From assembly GCF_042453785.1 (NCBI RefSeq), contig NC_091669.1:33063001-33127000 (forward strand): a stretch of 64,000 bases of DNA, written 5' to 3'. Each line of letters starts with the position of its first letter. Positions within the stretch are counted from its first letter, which is position 1. The translations under genes and the position numbers were made by a program. This document shows, one piece after another, positions 49,701-61,300 of the stretch. Origin of the DNA: Malus domestica (taxonomy: Eukaryota > Streptophyta > Magnoliopsida > Rosales > Rosaceae). Under the pieces are notes generated by a model. The model was given only the letters and a program-made list of their open reading frames with translations, did no database searches and was not told where the DNA came from.

Positions 49701-52380
49701 TCTAGTACAATAAGATTATTGCCAACAAAAAACATTCAACAACTAGATAGAACTACACCAAAAAGGTGCAAAAAAGATACCATATAAGGAAATAAACAAT
49801 TTGGTCATGAGAACAGCCCTTTGACCAATAATACCAAAACATTAATACAACAAATGTCTTAAAAGTGTATAACCAGCAAAGAAGCATGATTCAAAGGATC
49901 ATATCAACAACAACATAAATGCTAAAAATATATAAGCAGAGAAACATAATCCCAAATGCCAACACAATATCCTTAAAACAGTAAAAGGTTAATTGTTTAC
50001 ATTATTAATGTCATGACCGAACAAAAAAGGTTTACACGGCCTTTATCTTAGCTAACACCCGTCCCATTTCTATACATTGAAAACCCAGAACACTATTATG
50101 GTGGAGGCAAGGAAGAGCAACAAAATTCCAATCTTGTTGCAGCAACCAAACTTGTAGATCTCATCGAAAACCCCCCAAAAAAACAAATGCTAAACTTCTT
50201 CTCCCAACGGAACTTGTTCTTTCGGCGAATTACTATGATTTTCAGGTGAATGGATAGTGTGGACCACCAATTTGTTTCGATTTGCACCATTACCATAAAC
50301 ACTCAAACCCAGCCTTGTTTTTTCAATTTTCATTGATTTCTTTGTATTGGGTCCTGTGGCAGTTTCTCTATATATTTGTACCGTATTTTGAATATTTGCA
50401 TTGTTTCGAGCCTCAATCATTTCCTTTAATTTTTTAACCAAAACTCCTCCTAGAATTTGTTGTTCGCTTCGATTAACCTCTTTCACCATTTTATTTACCC
50501 TGAATCACAAATTAAATATAGCATCAATATCTATGTTTTTTAGAAAAAAAAAACTGTTTAGCTTGTAGGTCTTAGAATAACACAGTAAAAAATTTTAAAA
50601 ATTTAAATATGGAAGTTCTGATTTTTTTTTGTGTGGAAATAGGTCTGTTTTGTTGAGAGATTGCAGTTATTAACAGCACTTATGAAAGCACCTTGGGGAG
50701 GATGAAAGAGTTGACTACTAGAAAAACCTAACGAAACACCAACCAACCAAAGTAACTGACCTTCGAAGAACAATTTAGAAAAGTGAGAATGCAATAAAGA
50801 AAGCAAGCAACCAACAAAAAACATATAAGATGCCTAACAACATTTGATAAAGAATTAAGAACAATTGGTTAAATTAGAATCACAAAAACAACAAGAAATT
50901 TTAAAAAAATAACAGAATTGCATAGACATTATTTAAACCCTAAAAAAACAAAAAAGTACCATCGGACCTTTGGACAATCAGAGGTGATAGAGACAACAAA
51001 GGTAACAAGAGACAACAAAGAATGAGAAACAAAGAATAGAACAAACGACGAAGAAACCAAAGGTTTAGTTAAAAAATTCTAAAATCGCACTGGCTGAAAC
51101 GCAAAGCATGGGGAAATAACGTATCGAAGTTCATAACATACCAAAGTCTTGATTGAAATGTATGGCTAAGAACCCGTAGATTAAAGGTAGCAGCAAAACC
51201 ATATCACGATTCTACAATATAAGCCTGATCTAACCTGCGAAACAGCAGTAAGACTGAGATTAAGAATTCAAAGTGGAAACAAACATATACAACAAAAGTA
51301 ACTTAAATTGTGACGGTATAATGGACTCAATTTGTGAAAGTGCACCAAACAAAGGGTAAGTCTCAAAAGTTAAAATCCTCTAACCTCACAACCCATAAGG
51401 GCCATTTGGAAACCTAAACCCCCCCCCCCTTTTGCACTTTAGCTCACTAACCCAATTGAATCAAAGCAAATTCAATAAGAAAACAGAAAGTTAACAACAA
51501 CCTTAACTCACTAACCCATTGAATCAAAACAAATTAACTTAGAGAAAAACTACAGTCCAAAATCATATATATATATATATATATATGATCATCTAAATGT
51601 AAACCAATTCTTAGCTAATTAACTAAGCATATCAAATAATCAATATACCAAAGAATCAAATTAAACACAAATTCTTAAAGTTTGGCATCCCAATAATCAA
51701 ATTAAACACTACTACATAAATACCAACCGGAAATGGAGACTGCCACTTGTTGAATGTGGTAACTTAGCAAAGTTTCTATAATATGGAAAGGACCCGAGCT
51801 TGTCCAGCTTCAAACGGCTTAAAAACCCCATAATTCAAATTCAGAATTCAAATTACCATTAGGGACAAAACTGCACCATAGCAAAAATCTCAGCAATTAC
51901 AACCCAAGGTACTGTTTGAATTTCTTCAATTACATACACTCCCTTCTATCAAACTTAATCCAGCCCCCAGTTAGTAACTTCTGAATAAACGAAATGACAA
52001 AAAAAATTGACCATAGTTTCTAAAATAATTTAGTTTCGGTCATCGCTTAAACAATTTTCCATAACCTAGCCCAGCTGTTTGCGAAAACATCTACTGTTTG
52101 GTTCCATTGATTCTCTCATTCCAAAATCATGCATATTCAATTGACACTCTCACAAAAATCAACCTACATAAGAGATAAGTATTGTACCACTAATTCATAT
52201 TCTAACGATAAGTGCATGGAGATATGAATTAGTAGCACAAAGCATAACACAAAATTTGAAATGGAAATGGAACTTGCAATAAGGTTTTTTTTAGAAGAAA
52301 AAATGGCATTACGGAATACAGAATCACATAGAGAATGACAGAGACAGAGACAAAGAGTAGAGTAAGACGCACTTTAGACT
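46740..52380. other. A/T-rich region without supportable gene, local duplications
   Basis: Part of it may be the 5' portion of the Helitron. It holds a ~210-bp tandem duplication at 47333-47755, a diverged ~140-bp direct repeat (about 49575-49720 and 49825-49965), and a (TA)n run at about 51568-51588. A 99-codon minus-strand frame at 50190-50489 (MVKEVNRSEQQILGG) has no recognised motif and is not called a gene. Confidence 0.5.
47333..47755. repeat. ~210-bp tandem duplication
   Basis: Both units begin CATCCACAATGTCTGATCT and share GGAATCATAGAAAC, ATGATGTGATTTCATTACCT, GGATGCATATGTTTACCTA and ATAAATGATCATAATTTTG. By eye they are more than 90% identical, so the duplication is fairly recent. 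Confidence 0.88.
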
Positions 52381-52383
52381 GCG

Positions 52384-52812
52384 TCAACCTATAATTTGTA
52401 GAGTCTGCACTTTAGACTGCGACGCAATGCCTGTTTGACTGTGCGAGGCTTCCCAATTTTGCCCGTCGTAATACTTAATCTCAACGTGGGCGAGTGTTCC
52501 AGGATCAACACACCTAAATGTGATGGCGACCCCATCAGGGTTTGAGCGTGGACGATAGAACGAAGTTATCCCACAAACTTTACAGAATGTGTGCTTTGCC
52601 ATATGAATACCGAAGTTGTAAGTGGTAAGAAATTGCTCAGAATCATTCAAAAGTTGAAATCTTTCAGTAGGGACAATGAAAGAGGTGTTACCCCTCATAG
52701 AGCAGTTTGAGCAATTGCAACTCCAAGCCACAACATTGCTAGGCGCCTTCACTCGCAATCTTACATTCTTGCAGTGGCACCCTCCTTCATGCACTACCAT
52801 CTCAGATTCCAT
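52384..52812 (-). CDS. GFA/CENP-V domain zinc protein
   Basis: A 142-residue frame with no interruption: MESEMVVHEGGCHCKNVRLR start, zinc ligands in GGCHCKN, SCNCSNCSMRG and FCKVCG, then ITSFYRPRSNPDGVAI and CVDPGTLAHVEIKYYDGQNW. This is the glutathione-dependent formaldehyde-activating (GFA) fold, about the usual length for plant one-domain members; their substrate is not established. The gene is intronless here, whereas plant relatives I recall have introns, so it may be a retrogene. Its broken sister lies 20 kb to the left in the same orientation. I recognise the family but not a standard symbol. Confidence 0.85.
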   Translation of the reverse strand: MESEMVVHEGGCHCKNVRLRVKAPSNVVAWSCNCSNCSMRGNTSFIVPTERFQLLNDSEQFLTTYNFGIHMAKHTFCKVCGITSFYRPRSNPDGVAITFRCVDPGTLAHVEIKYYDGQNWEASHSQTGIASQSKVQTLQIIG

Positions 52813-53500
52813 GCCTCAAGATTCTAGTTCTCCAACTAATGAACATGATTATTTCTTCTAATTTCTAATGCCCGCGTTATGACTTGCAATGCCAAGAAAA
52901 AAGTACATCACATTTTGTTGTAAGCGAATGTTTGGACTCAAAATTACACAATCGGCCTAAGTGATCGAGATCGTTGAATGAGCAAATTCTAAACTATTGG
53001 ATTTACTAAGATAATTTTTTATTATTATTTAAAGGATAACATTATGATTTTTTAATCATATATTTATCTCTTAGATGATAAATTAAAATTATCTATACAG
53101 TTATCTCGAGCACATCGGGTAGGCATGCAAAATAGGATACTAGAGAATATGTTTTTTTGGTGTGATATTGCTTTGGCCACGTGAGTCATGCATCATTAGG
53201 ACTCTTGATACAAAGTGGTATTTGATGGAAGATGGTATCTTAAGTGATTAGCTGATATTGCAATTAAATTATAATTTAATTTACATGTATGGTTGCACTT
53301 GGACATCCGTCATGGAAAAAGAAGGCTTTTGTTGCATTGGGAGTCTTAATGAGATAAAGCAAGGTATTGATGGGAGTTTTGATTATGATGTGATAAGACT
53401 AGAAGCCTAGATAGGTTTAAAGCCACAGATAGCAATCTGAAGGATAGGCCTTTGACACGGATCAATTTTTGCTCTACAAGTTTGAGTTGCAGCTGGACTC
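52813..53500. other. Intergenic region
   Basis: Nothing coding. The first ~60 bp still match the region upstream of the other GFA copy; the rest is unannotatable A/T-rich DNA. Confidence 0.5.
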
Positions 53501-53519
53501 TACAATATTATCAGGTTGT

Positions 53520-54114
53520 GCCAAGCAGATATCCAACCCTATAAATACAAGACATCGTGCAATATTTGAGAGGACCTCCAATTCAACACACAAAACTGCC
53601 CTGCGCAAACCCTTTCAACAACTTTGAGATTTTTTTTATTTTCTTTTTCGCCGACACATCTTCAATTTGGATAAACAGTACTGTTGCCGTAGAATCAACC
53701 GACCGCGAAGCACCTTCAGTTTGGATAAATAGCACTGCGTCGAGACCGACTGGTTATCTATCCAAGTCTCGATCGAGAAGGATTTTCGAATCCTTATTGG
53801 CATAGGTCATCTCATTAGCCTTTTCAGCGAAGTGAGGTGTTACAAGTTATTACATTCGGCACATTGAAAGCCGAATTTGATATTGAACTTCGCAGAACTA
53901 GCAGCCTTGTCTTCAAGCTCTTGAACCCAAAGGCCGAGACGTGTTCCTTCCATAGCCGCAATCGCAAGATCAAGAAGTTAGCAGCGCACCCAACGCAACA
54001 TCGACAAATTTTACTCCTTGGCCGAGCTCGGCCGACGAGTTGGCATGCCCCGCATACAACCGAAAGACGTAGTTAGCTTACTAATTACGGCCTGCGCACC
54101 ACGTAGGCTTGATA
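53520..54114 (+). repeat. LTR-like sequence (possible solo LTR or LTR fragment)
   Basis: A TATA box (CTATAAATACAAG at about 53540) is followed by an unusually G/C-rich, CpG-containing stretch with GCCGAC/CGAAGC motifs, ending GGTCAACA at about 54131, like the U5 end of some plant LTRs. No primer-binding site, gag-pol or second LTR is present, and I could not fix the left border or a target duplication. A Pol II promoter of a repeat is the most that can be said. Confidence 0.35.
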
Positions 54115-55462
54115 GTTTTTAGGGTCAACAGCGGAACCCAAATCCGCAAATGCAACTTCCATTTCATTCAAGTTGATCTTATTCTAGTTTCCTCCAGTTA
54201 AATTTCTTCTTTCGTCCTTCTTCACTTTAAATAAGATACAAACAATTTAACATGGATCAACTTTAAAGGTTTAAAAAACAGGACAATCAACATTTCTAGC
54301 AAACACCCGTAATTTTATGGTAGTTTCTATAATGTACTTTATCATACGATCACCCGAGTCCCTCAAGGGCCTCGCCCAAACACCTTGACCTCAACTCTGA
54401 CTTATCAAATCCACATTGCTACAACATAAGGCCACATTTGAACAACTACTTATATACCAACCCAAAACCAAAAGTGACTCCATCCATGCTTCATGAACCA
54501 TGTGCTTGCATACTACCGTACAATCAAACGGACAAATTGTTGAACCAAGCGACTAGTCTACGGTTCATGAACCATGTTCTTGCAAGTGCATACTACCTTA
54601 CAATGAAATGGGTAGGGATGAGCAACAGTTATGACCGGCGGGTAACCGTGGTTATATACCCATAACCGTTTATGCTCATACTCGCATAACCATTTACTCG
54701 TTGGGCAATTGCCTTATACCCATACATATAATCGTTTATAAACGGTTAACCATACCCATAACCGCATATCCATTTAATCGTAACCGTATACCCGTTTACC
54801 CTTTTTAACCCCGTTTATCCTTTTTTTTTTACCATTACCCCTTTTTCACCCGTCTACATGTTTTTTAACAACTTGAAAATTAAAAAAAATTGTCATAATT
54901 TTCTTTTCTTTTTTGACAATTAAACACCGTTATAGGTACATTCATCATACATTTCCGTATTTTAATTTTTTAAGTCCTTATACCATTCTAATAATTGAAA
55001 TAATAGCTTACGGACGATATTTTTAACTATTACCAATGAAGGTAAATATAATATTTGCTAAGTATTATTGGGTTACAAAAATTGTTTAGAAGACATTTCG
55101 ATCATAGCATTTATGTCAATTTCACGGTTCCCCGCAAGGAATTTAAATTAATTTGGCGAATTCCTTGATGATAAGAATCATCATTCCTTTAGCAATGTTA
55201 TTGAGAGAATGACCGATGAATTCCTTGCTAATTTATTGGGTGCTAAGTATTATTGGATCAAAAATATGGTTTATGTTAATTTTACATATATAAAATAAAT
55301 GGGTAAACGGTTACCCGTTTATAACTGCGGTTAATACTTATAACCGCCCATTTAAATTTCACGGGTAAATGGTTATACCCATAACCGTTTATTTATCTAA
55401 ACGGTTATCCATAACCGTAACGGTTTAATTTAAATGGATGGATAACCGCGGTTACTTATAAC

Positions 55463-57013
55463 CAAGGAATAAAAAATCGATAATATCGGCGATATTTCGC
55501 CGATATTATCATTTTTTTTAAAATCCGATATTTTTTTAACTATCCAAATAATTTTCGTCAAAATATCACGATATTATCAATAATATCGATAATATCGCGA
55601 TATTTTTAAAATTATCGAAAATATCGTAATAAAATATTCAAAAATACTTAATATGTCGAGAAATCTCAACATACTACACTTGATCAAAGCCCAGAGGGCC
55701 AACCAAGACATGAAGACAAGCTTTCTGAGGAGGTGAATGTGCCTTTTATAGGCAATTTTGGCTTGCTCACTGCCCTCGCTGGGCGATGTGGGACTCAGTC
55801 ACTCAAGGAAGAAAATCAGAATTTCGGCCGAAAATTTACACCCACTTTAAACGGCCATAACTTTGTCAAAACTCAACGAAATCAAGCAAGACAAAAACGA
55901 AAGTTGCAGTCCTCGAAGAGACGAAGAGAATGGTACCTCACACGACGTCTGAATCGTCGTGGTTTGGCCGGAAAATGCCTCGAAAGTCACTGAGATCGCC
56001 GGAAACTGGGTAAGATTCAAATGAGTATAACTTTTTTAATACTCAACGAAATTGAGTGAAACAAAAAGAAAAGTTGTACTACTCGACGAGACGAAGAGAT
56101 TGATACCTTGCACGCCGGCCAACTCGCCGTGGTTTGGCCGGAAATTGCCTCGAAAGTCACTGAGGTCGCCGGAAATTGGGTAAGATTCAAATGAGTATAA
56201 CTTTTTCAATACGCAACGAAATTGAGTGAAACGAAAAGGAAATTTGTAGCCCTCGAAGAGACGAAGAGAATGGTACCTTACACGACGTCTGACTCATTGT
56301 GGTTTGGCCGGAAATTGCCTCGAAAGCCACTGAGGTCGCCGGAAACTGGGTAAGATTCAAATGAGTATAACTTTTTCAATACTCAACGAAATTGAGTGAA
56401 ACAAAAAGGAAAGTTGTACTACTCGACGAGACGAAGAGATTGATACCTTGCACGCCGGCCAAAATTCAATTGACACACTCCTGGTTTCCAAAATTCAATT
56501 CTTTTACTTTATATAAACTTGAAAAAACATAATCGGCATCCAAATTAAAGTTTAGTCTTATTCTTATGTGTAAGAAATTTAAAGTGTCAAATTCGGCACA
56601 TTATTCTTCATCATTTTATTCACTTCCCTTTTTTTTTTTAATATCCTAAATAAAACCTCCAAATATTGTACTAATTAATTATATATAAATGATTATGGTG
56701 TGTTTAAACTTCTTTCATTAATTACTACATATTTTCTACACTCACAATGTTTGCCAGCTCGCTATATAATCAACTTAAATAAGTTAAATCCATCATGCAA
56801 TGCATTTCCTTCCAATTTTTTGTGATAAACTAATAGATAATTGACTAAATAAACATCCTACAAAGTTTCATTAAAAATTTCCAAGTTTTTCTTACAATTT
56901 CCGTGGTTTCCATGTAATTTTTATCGATATCGATATTTTACCGATATTTCCATCGATATTTCCGTGTTTTCGGACTACCGATATTTCCGATATTACCGAT
57001 ATTTTCTTCCTTG
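55463..57013. mobile_element. Non-autonomous hAT nested in the Ac/Ds-like element
   Basis: Perfect 8-bp duplications CTTATAAC (55455-55462, 57014-57021); ends CAAGGAA and TTCCTTG, followed inward by ATATCG-rich subterminal repeats. Belongs to the same family as 29922-31401, in opposite orientation, sharing ~330 bp at one end and ~150 bp at the other. The centre is different: a tandem repeat (55850-56460) instead of the HSP20 fragment. Confidence 0.9.
55855..56462. repeat. ~165-180-bp tandem repeat inside nested hAT
   Basis: About three and a half units, recognisable by TATAACTTTTT at 56023, 56198 and 56363 and by TGGTTTGGCCGGAAA, AAGTCACTGAGGTCGCC and GAGACGAAGAGA in each. Alternate units match each other better (CACGACGTCTGA versus CACGCCGGCCAA), suggesting that a two-unit block was itself duplicated. 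Confidence 0.85.
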
Positions 57014-57262
57014 CTTATAACCAATAGGTATTTACCCATCCCTAGAAATGGGCAGTTACTCCATCCATTTGTCTATGGCCAATTGATTCCGGAAATGCAT
57101 CCAATGACCCAAACAAAGATGCGAATCTTAGAAACGAAAGAGAGAAAGAGGAAGGATGAGCAATGGAAGATAAAAAGGCAAATCCTGTCAACCTTCAACA
57201 TTAATGGAAAATGAAGTGAAAAGCTCATACAAATCCCAGGATAAGAGTATCGATAAATATCT

Positions 57263-57729
57263 GAGTAAATTGTAGCTATGGTCTCTGAACTTTAATCAAA
57301 TTGAAGCAATGGTCTCTCAACTAAAAATCCATTACCATTGGTCCTTCAACTCATCAAAACGTGCAGCTATGGTCCCTCAACTAAAAATCCATTACATTTG
57401 GTCCCTTAACTTTAATTCAACTGGAGAAATTGTCCCTTAACTTTAACCGAATTGTAGCAATGGTCCTTCCAACATAACTCGTTTTGACAAATTTTTTTAC
57501 GTAGGTGACGAAAAGGACCATAATTACACACTTTGATGAGTTGATGGACCCTAATTATATAAATGGTTATTCCAACATAACATATTTTGACAAAATTTTG
57601 AAGAAATTGATGAAAAGGACTATAGCTACACATTTTGATAAGTTGAGGGACCAATGGTAATGGATTTTTAGTTGATGGACCATTGCTCCAATTTGATTAA
57701 AGTTCAGGGACCATTGTTACAATTTACTC
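57263..57729. mobile_element. Palindromic MULE-type MITE
   Basis: Perfect 9-bp target duplications TAAATATCT (57254-57262, 57730-57738). Ends GAGTAAATTG and CAATTTACTC are exact inverted repeats, and complementarity extends at least 110 bp inward through GAACTTTAATCAAATTG and CAACTAAAAATCCATTACCA. The centre also repeats these phrases. Length 467 bp; no coding capacity. It could fold into a long hairpin RNA. Confidence 0.92.
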
Positions 57730-57738
57730 TAAATATCT

Positions 57739-58355
57739 TGTTAGCATTACTTTAGTCTAAAGTAGGAGGGGAATTTGCACTATTCATATGAATTGTGTTT
57801 TGGACCACATTTCAGTTTATTTACAAGATTGCCACTTAGATGCTTTTAGCTTTTTATGAAGACGTCATCGGTTCGAATGACGGGAATGCCCGTCTAGGGT
57901 TAACATCGCACGGTTGGGGGTAAAAGTTAGGTGGGCATTGTTGTCAGTTAGGGTTGCATTCAGTGGGATCAATGGCTCAGTGTGAGATTTGGTGGGACGC
58001 CATGCTCAGAGAAGAGGAGAGAGAGGGAAGGAGGGAGGGGAGGGAGAGAGAAACGGGTTTGGTGAGGGAAAGGCATGCGACTTGCAGAGATGAGGGATTG
58101 AGGAAGCGGGCGAGGGAGCGAGGGAGAAGCTTAAAAGCAACTGCAACAAGTTCAATGGACAGGGTCGCAACAATGGAGACACCTCGCTCTGAACCATTTC
58201 CCCTCTCCTCAGGCGAATGCTGAACAAAGTTTTGAAGGAACAAAAAGAAGAAGACCTACACATAATAGAATCCGATTCACAAGGAAAAGAAGAAAGCCAG
58301 CTTTTCAATGAAAAAGCTAAAAATCAATCCCATCGACCTCCTCATCGGCGACGAC
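57739..58355. other. Intergenic or 5'UTR sequence broken by hAT insertion
   Basis: Contains a GA-rich tract (58010-58060). The open frames on both strands here do not resemble known proteins. The bases left of the hAT join those to its right as ...GGCGACGACACCCACGACC..., followed by CACCAG and a GT donor at 62921, so a host exon (perhaps 5'UTR of the gene at 63.2 kb) may have been interrupted. Confidence 0.4.
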
Positions 58356-61300
58356 TAGGCCTGGGCACGGTTCGGTACCGAGGTAGTACCAAAACCGAAC
58401 CTATAACAAACTTTCGGTACAGTTCGGTATGGTATGAATGGTTGTACCGATGTAGTACCGAACCTAATAGGTTCGGTTCGGTATAAATATAGGTTCGGTT
58501 CGGTTCTGGGCCTATGAGGAACAAGGCCTATTTTTCAATTTATGTAAAAAAAAATGCCCAAATCAACTTTTGGCCCAAAATTAACAAAGTTCACACAAAT
58601 AAATTTTAGGCCTAGATTCACAAACAGATTTTGGCCCAAATCAATTTTTGGCCCCAAAAAAAATGCTTGAAATTACCTTAAAAATTTGACATATACCCCT
58701 CCAAAAAAAGACATAACCTGCAGTCCTAGAAGCTATTCAATGGAACTTTAATGCACTGATATCACCTTCTCATCAACTTTTCCAAAGCATGCCAAATCAA
58801 ACCGAACTTTACAAAATTGCTACACAATTGCTACGTAACCTGCAGTCCTAAAAGCTACACAATTGCTAAATTCTAATTGAAGCTGCTTCTTAGCTAAATT
58901 CTAATTGATCACATAAACATCTTAACAAAACAGTCGTGACAAACTAACTGTTTTCTGCTTCCATATCAATCCAGTAACTCATAATATGATCACATTTCCC
59001 AAAAAAGCAAACTTGTATACCAATTTCGACACAAATTAGTCCAAGATGCTTGAAAATATATGCTAGCTTTATATATATACAATCTCCCTCTCTCCTTCCC
59101 TTTGCCAAAGTAAAATTTGACTGTTTGGTAGGGGAAAACATCAAAAAATTCAATCTCATCAACAATTCAATCCGACAACATTAAACATCAAAAAATTAAA
59201 TTCAACAACATCAAACATAAACAAATTCAATCCAACAACAAAGTTCAAGTAAATGCCTTATGGCATTAGTACAAACCAAAAGGAAAAATCAAAGTTCAAG
59301 TCAAAGCCTTATGGCATTAATACAATCCAAATGTAATAGAAAACATCTAACTAAATGCCTTAATAACTAATAAGTTCAATTCATATAAAATAAAAGCAAT
59401 TACCCTTTAGGGGCCTTACGCTTGACACCCTTGGTTAGAGGTATGTGAGGCTTTGAAGGGACCTTTGATTGAGCACCTTTTGAAGCTCGAGGAGGTTGGG
59501 TAGAGGCTTGTGAAGCGGATGCTTGAGAAGGCCGGGTAAGAGGTTGTGAAGATGATGCTTGTTGTTTCGGATTATTAATTGAGAGAGAAGAGATGCTTGA
59601 TATCAACAACTCTACAATAATACAAAAATATACACAACTTGTAAATACAAAGAATAAAATCTAAAAAACTATAACAAATAAGAACTAAGAAGAGAAATAA
59701 GAAATTACCCTCTTCAATACTTTTGTAGAACTCTAAGTGCTCCAACGAAGGTGCATCATCTTCTAAGGTGATAATACCATCACCTCTCATCCAATTATGC
59801 ATGCAAATTAAGGCCTCCACCGATTTAGGAGTTAAAGAACTCCTAAAATCCGAAATTACTCTCCCCCCGGTACTAAAAGCACTCTCCGAAGCCACGGTAG
59901 ATGCTTGAATAACAAATATGTCTTTTGCAATGGCCGCCAATATAGGATACTTGCAACCATTGGTCTTCCACCATGAAAGAATTTTAAAAGCACCCTTGGT
60001 TTCTTTGTCCACCTTCTCCAAAGGATCCAACAAATATGAATCCACCTCATCTCCCACCACTTGCTCCTCACTCTCTTCTACAAAATCAATCCAATCATCT
60101 ACACAATCATCTTCAAAGGATTCAACAACATGTGAAGTAGAAGAAGGCTCTCGAGGAGGTGTGGGGACCTTCATATGCTTCCCCCCATCAACCCTTGGGG
60201 CATATTCCTTGTAAAGGGCATCCAACACATCTCTTATCTCTTTAGTTTTCAAATGAACATCAACTTCTAATAATTGCTTTTTAAGGAGATGAGTGACATG
60301 CCTTAACTTGAACTTTGGATCTAAAATAAGAGCAACCACTAGCAAATTGTTCAATTGAAGATAAGAACCAAAATATTTGTCATACTTTGCTCTCATGTCG
60401 GTTGCCATTTGCTTCAAAAGTACCTCTATTGGTGAACCGGTTTGCACATTGGGTGGGGGAACCAAATTCTTGATAGCCGTCTCTATTTTGATAACATCAT
60501 GGAGAGCGGTATGAGCCGTGGGGATCAAAGAATGACTCACCCGCAATGTCACCTCATAAAAAACCCGCAAAAACCGAACAAACACCTCCGCCTTTTCCCA
60601 ATATTCTTCGGTTGGTGGTCCAACCCTTCTTTGACCTTTAATAGCAACTATTCCATCTTCATCATTTTCTTCTTCAAATTCTTTGAAGTACACACTAAAA
60701 AGAGTATCACTTTCCATTCCAACAAACAAGTTTCAATCAACTTAGCTATTGTGGCTCCCGAGTGGTTAGCAATAAGACAAAAATTAATGATCCTCTTATG
60801 CATATTCCATTCATCATCAATAAAGTGAGCGGTGAGGACCATATAATTGATGTTTTGAGTGCTTGTCCAAGTGTCGGTGGTAAGAGAAATTCGGTGTGCA
60901 TGCAATTCCTTTTTCAAACTATCCTTAGATTGGGCATACATTTTAAGGAAAGTTCTAACAAGAGTCCTCCTAGAAGGCACACGAAACAATGAACATGCAG
61001 CACTACAAAATCTATTGAACCCTATCTTTTCTACGGTACTAAAGGGTACCTCATCAAGAACAATCATCTCTACACATGCTTCCAAACAATCGGATTGGTT
61101 AAACTCCCTATTAACCAAAGTTTTACCCCCTCTCTTCTCCTCATAAAGAAGTTTTTGATTTTTCCTTAAGTTGGCATGATAATATTTACATTGTCGATTA
61201 AGATGTTTTCTCATTCCGGATGTACCATTAGTGCTTGAATCAGCCGCATAATCACCATCATTTGTATGTTCCGGGCAATAGACACATTTAACCCTAAGTC

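Larger units (their letters stand above)
54613..57044. mobile_element. Ac/Ds-like non-autonomous hAT (outer element)
   Basis: Flanked by perfect 8-bp duplications GAAATGGG (54605-54612, 57045-57052). Ends are TAGGGATGAGCAA and TTTACCCATCCCTA, close to the maize Ac termini (CAGGGATGAAA/TAGGGATGAAA). Its terminal region holds eight AAACGG/CCGTTT hexamers (54666, 54739, 54792, 54811, 55304, 55315, 55385, 55399), the known Ac-transposase binding core, within many ATAACCG repeats. It has no transposase. A second hAT element is inserted near its right end, so without that insertion it is about 870 bp long. Confidence 0.9.

Noticed and set aside
50096..50489. Two minus-strand frames as a small gene
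   Set aside because: No recognised domain, overlapping frames and A/T-rich context; insufficient evidence.
54438..54612. Duplicated TTCATGAACCATGT phrases as possible element
   Set aside because: Only a short two-copy similarity of about 100 bp; no ends or target duplication.
57954..58308. GA-rich frames left of the 4.5-kb hAT
   Set aside because: Low-complexity Arg/Glu or Ser/Pro translation with no homology; could be 5'UTR.
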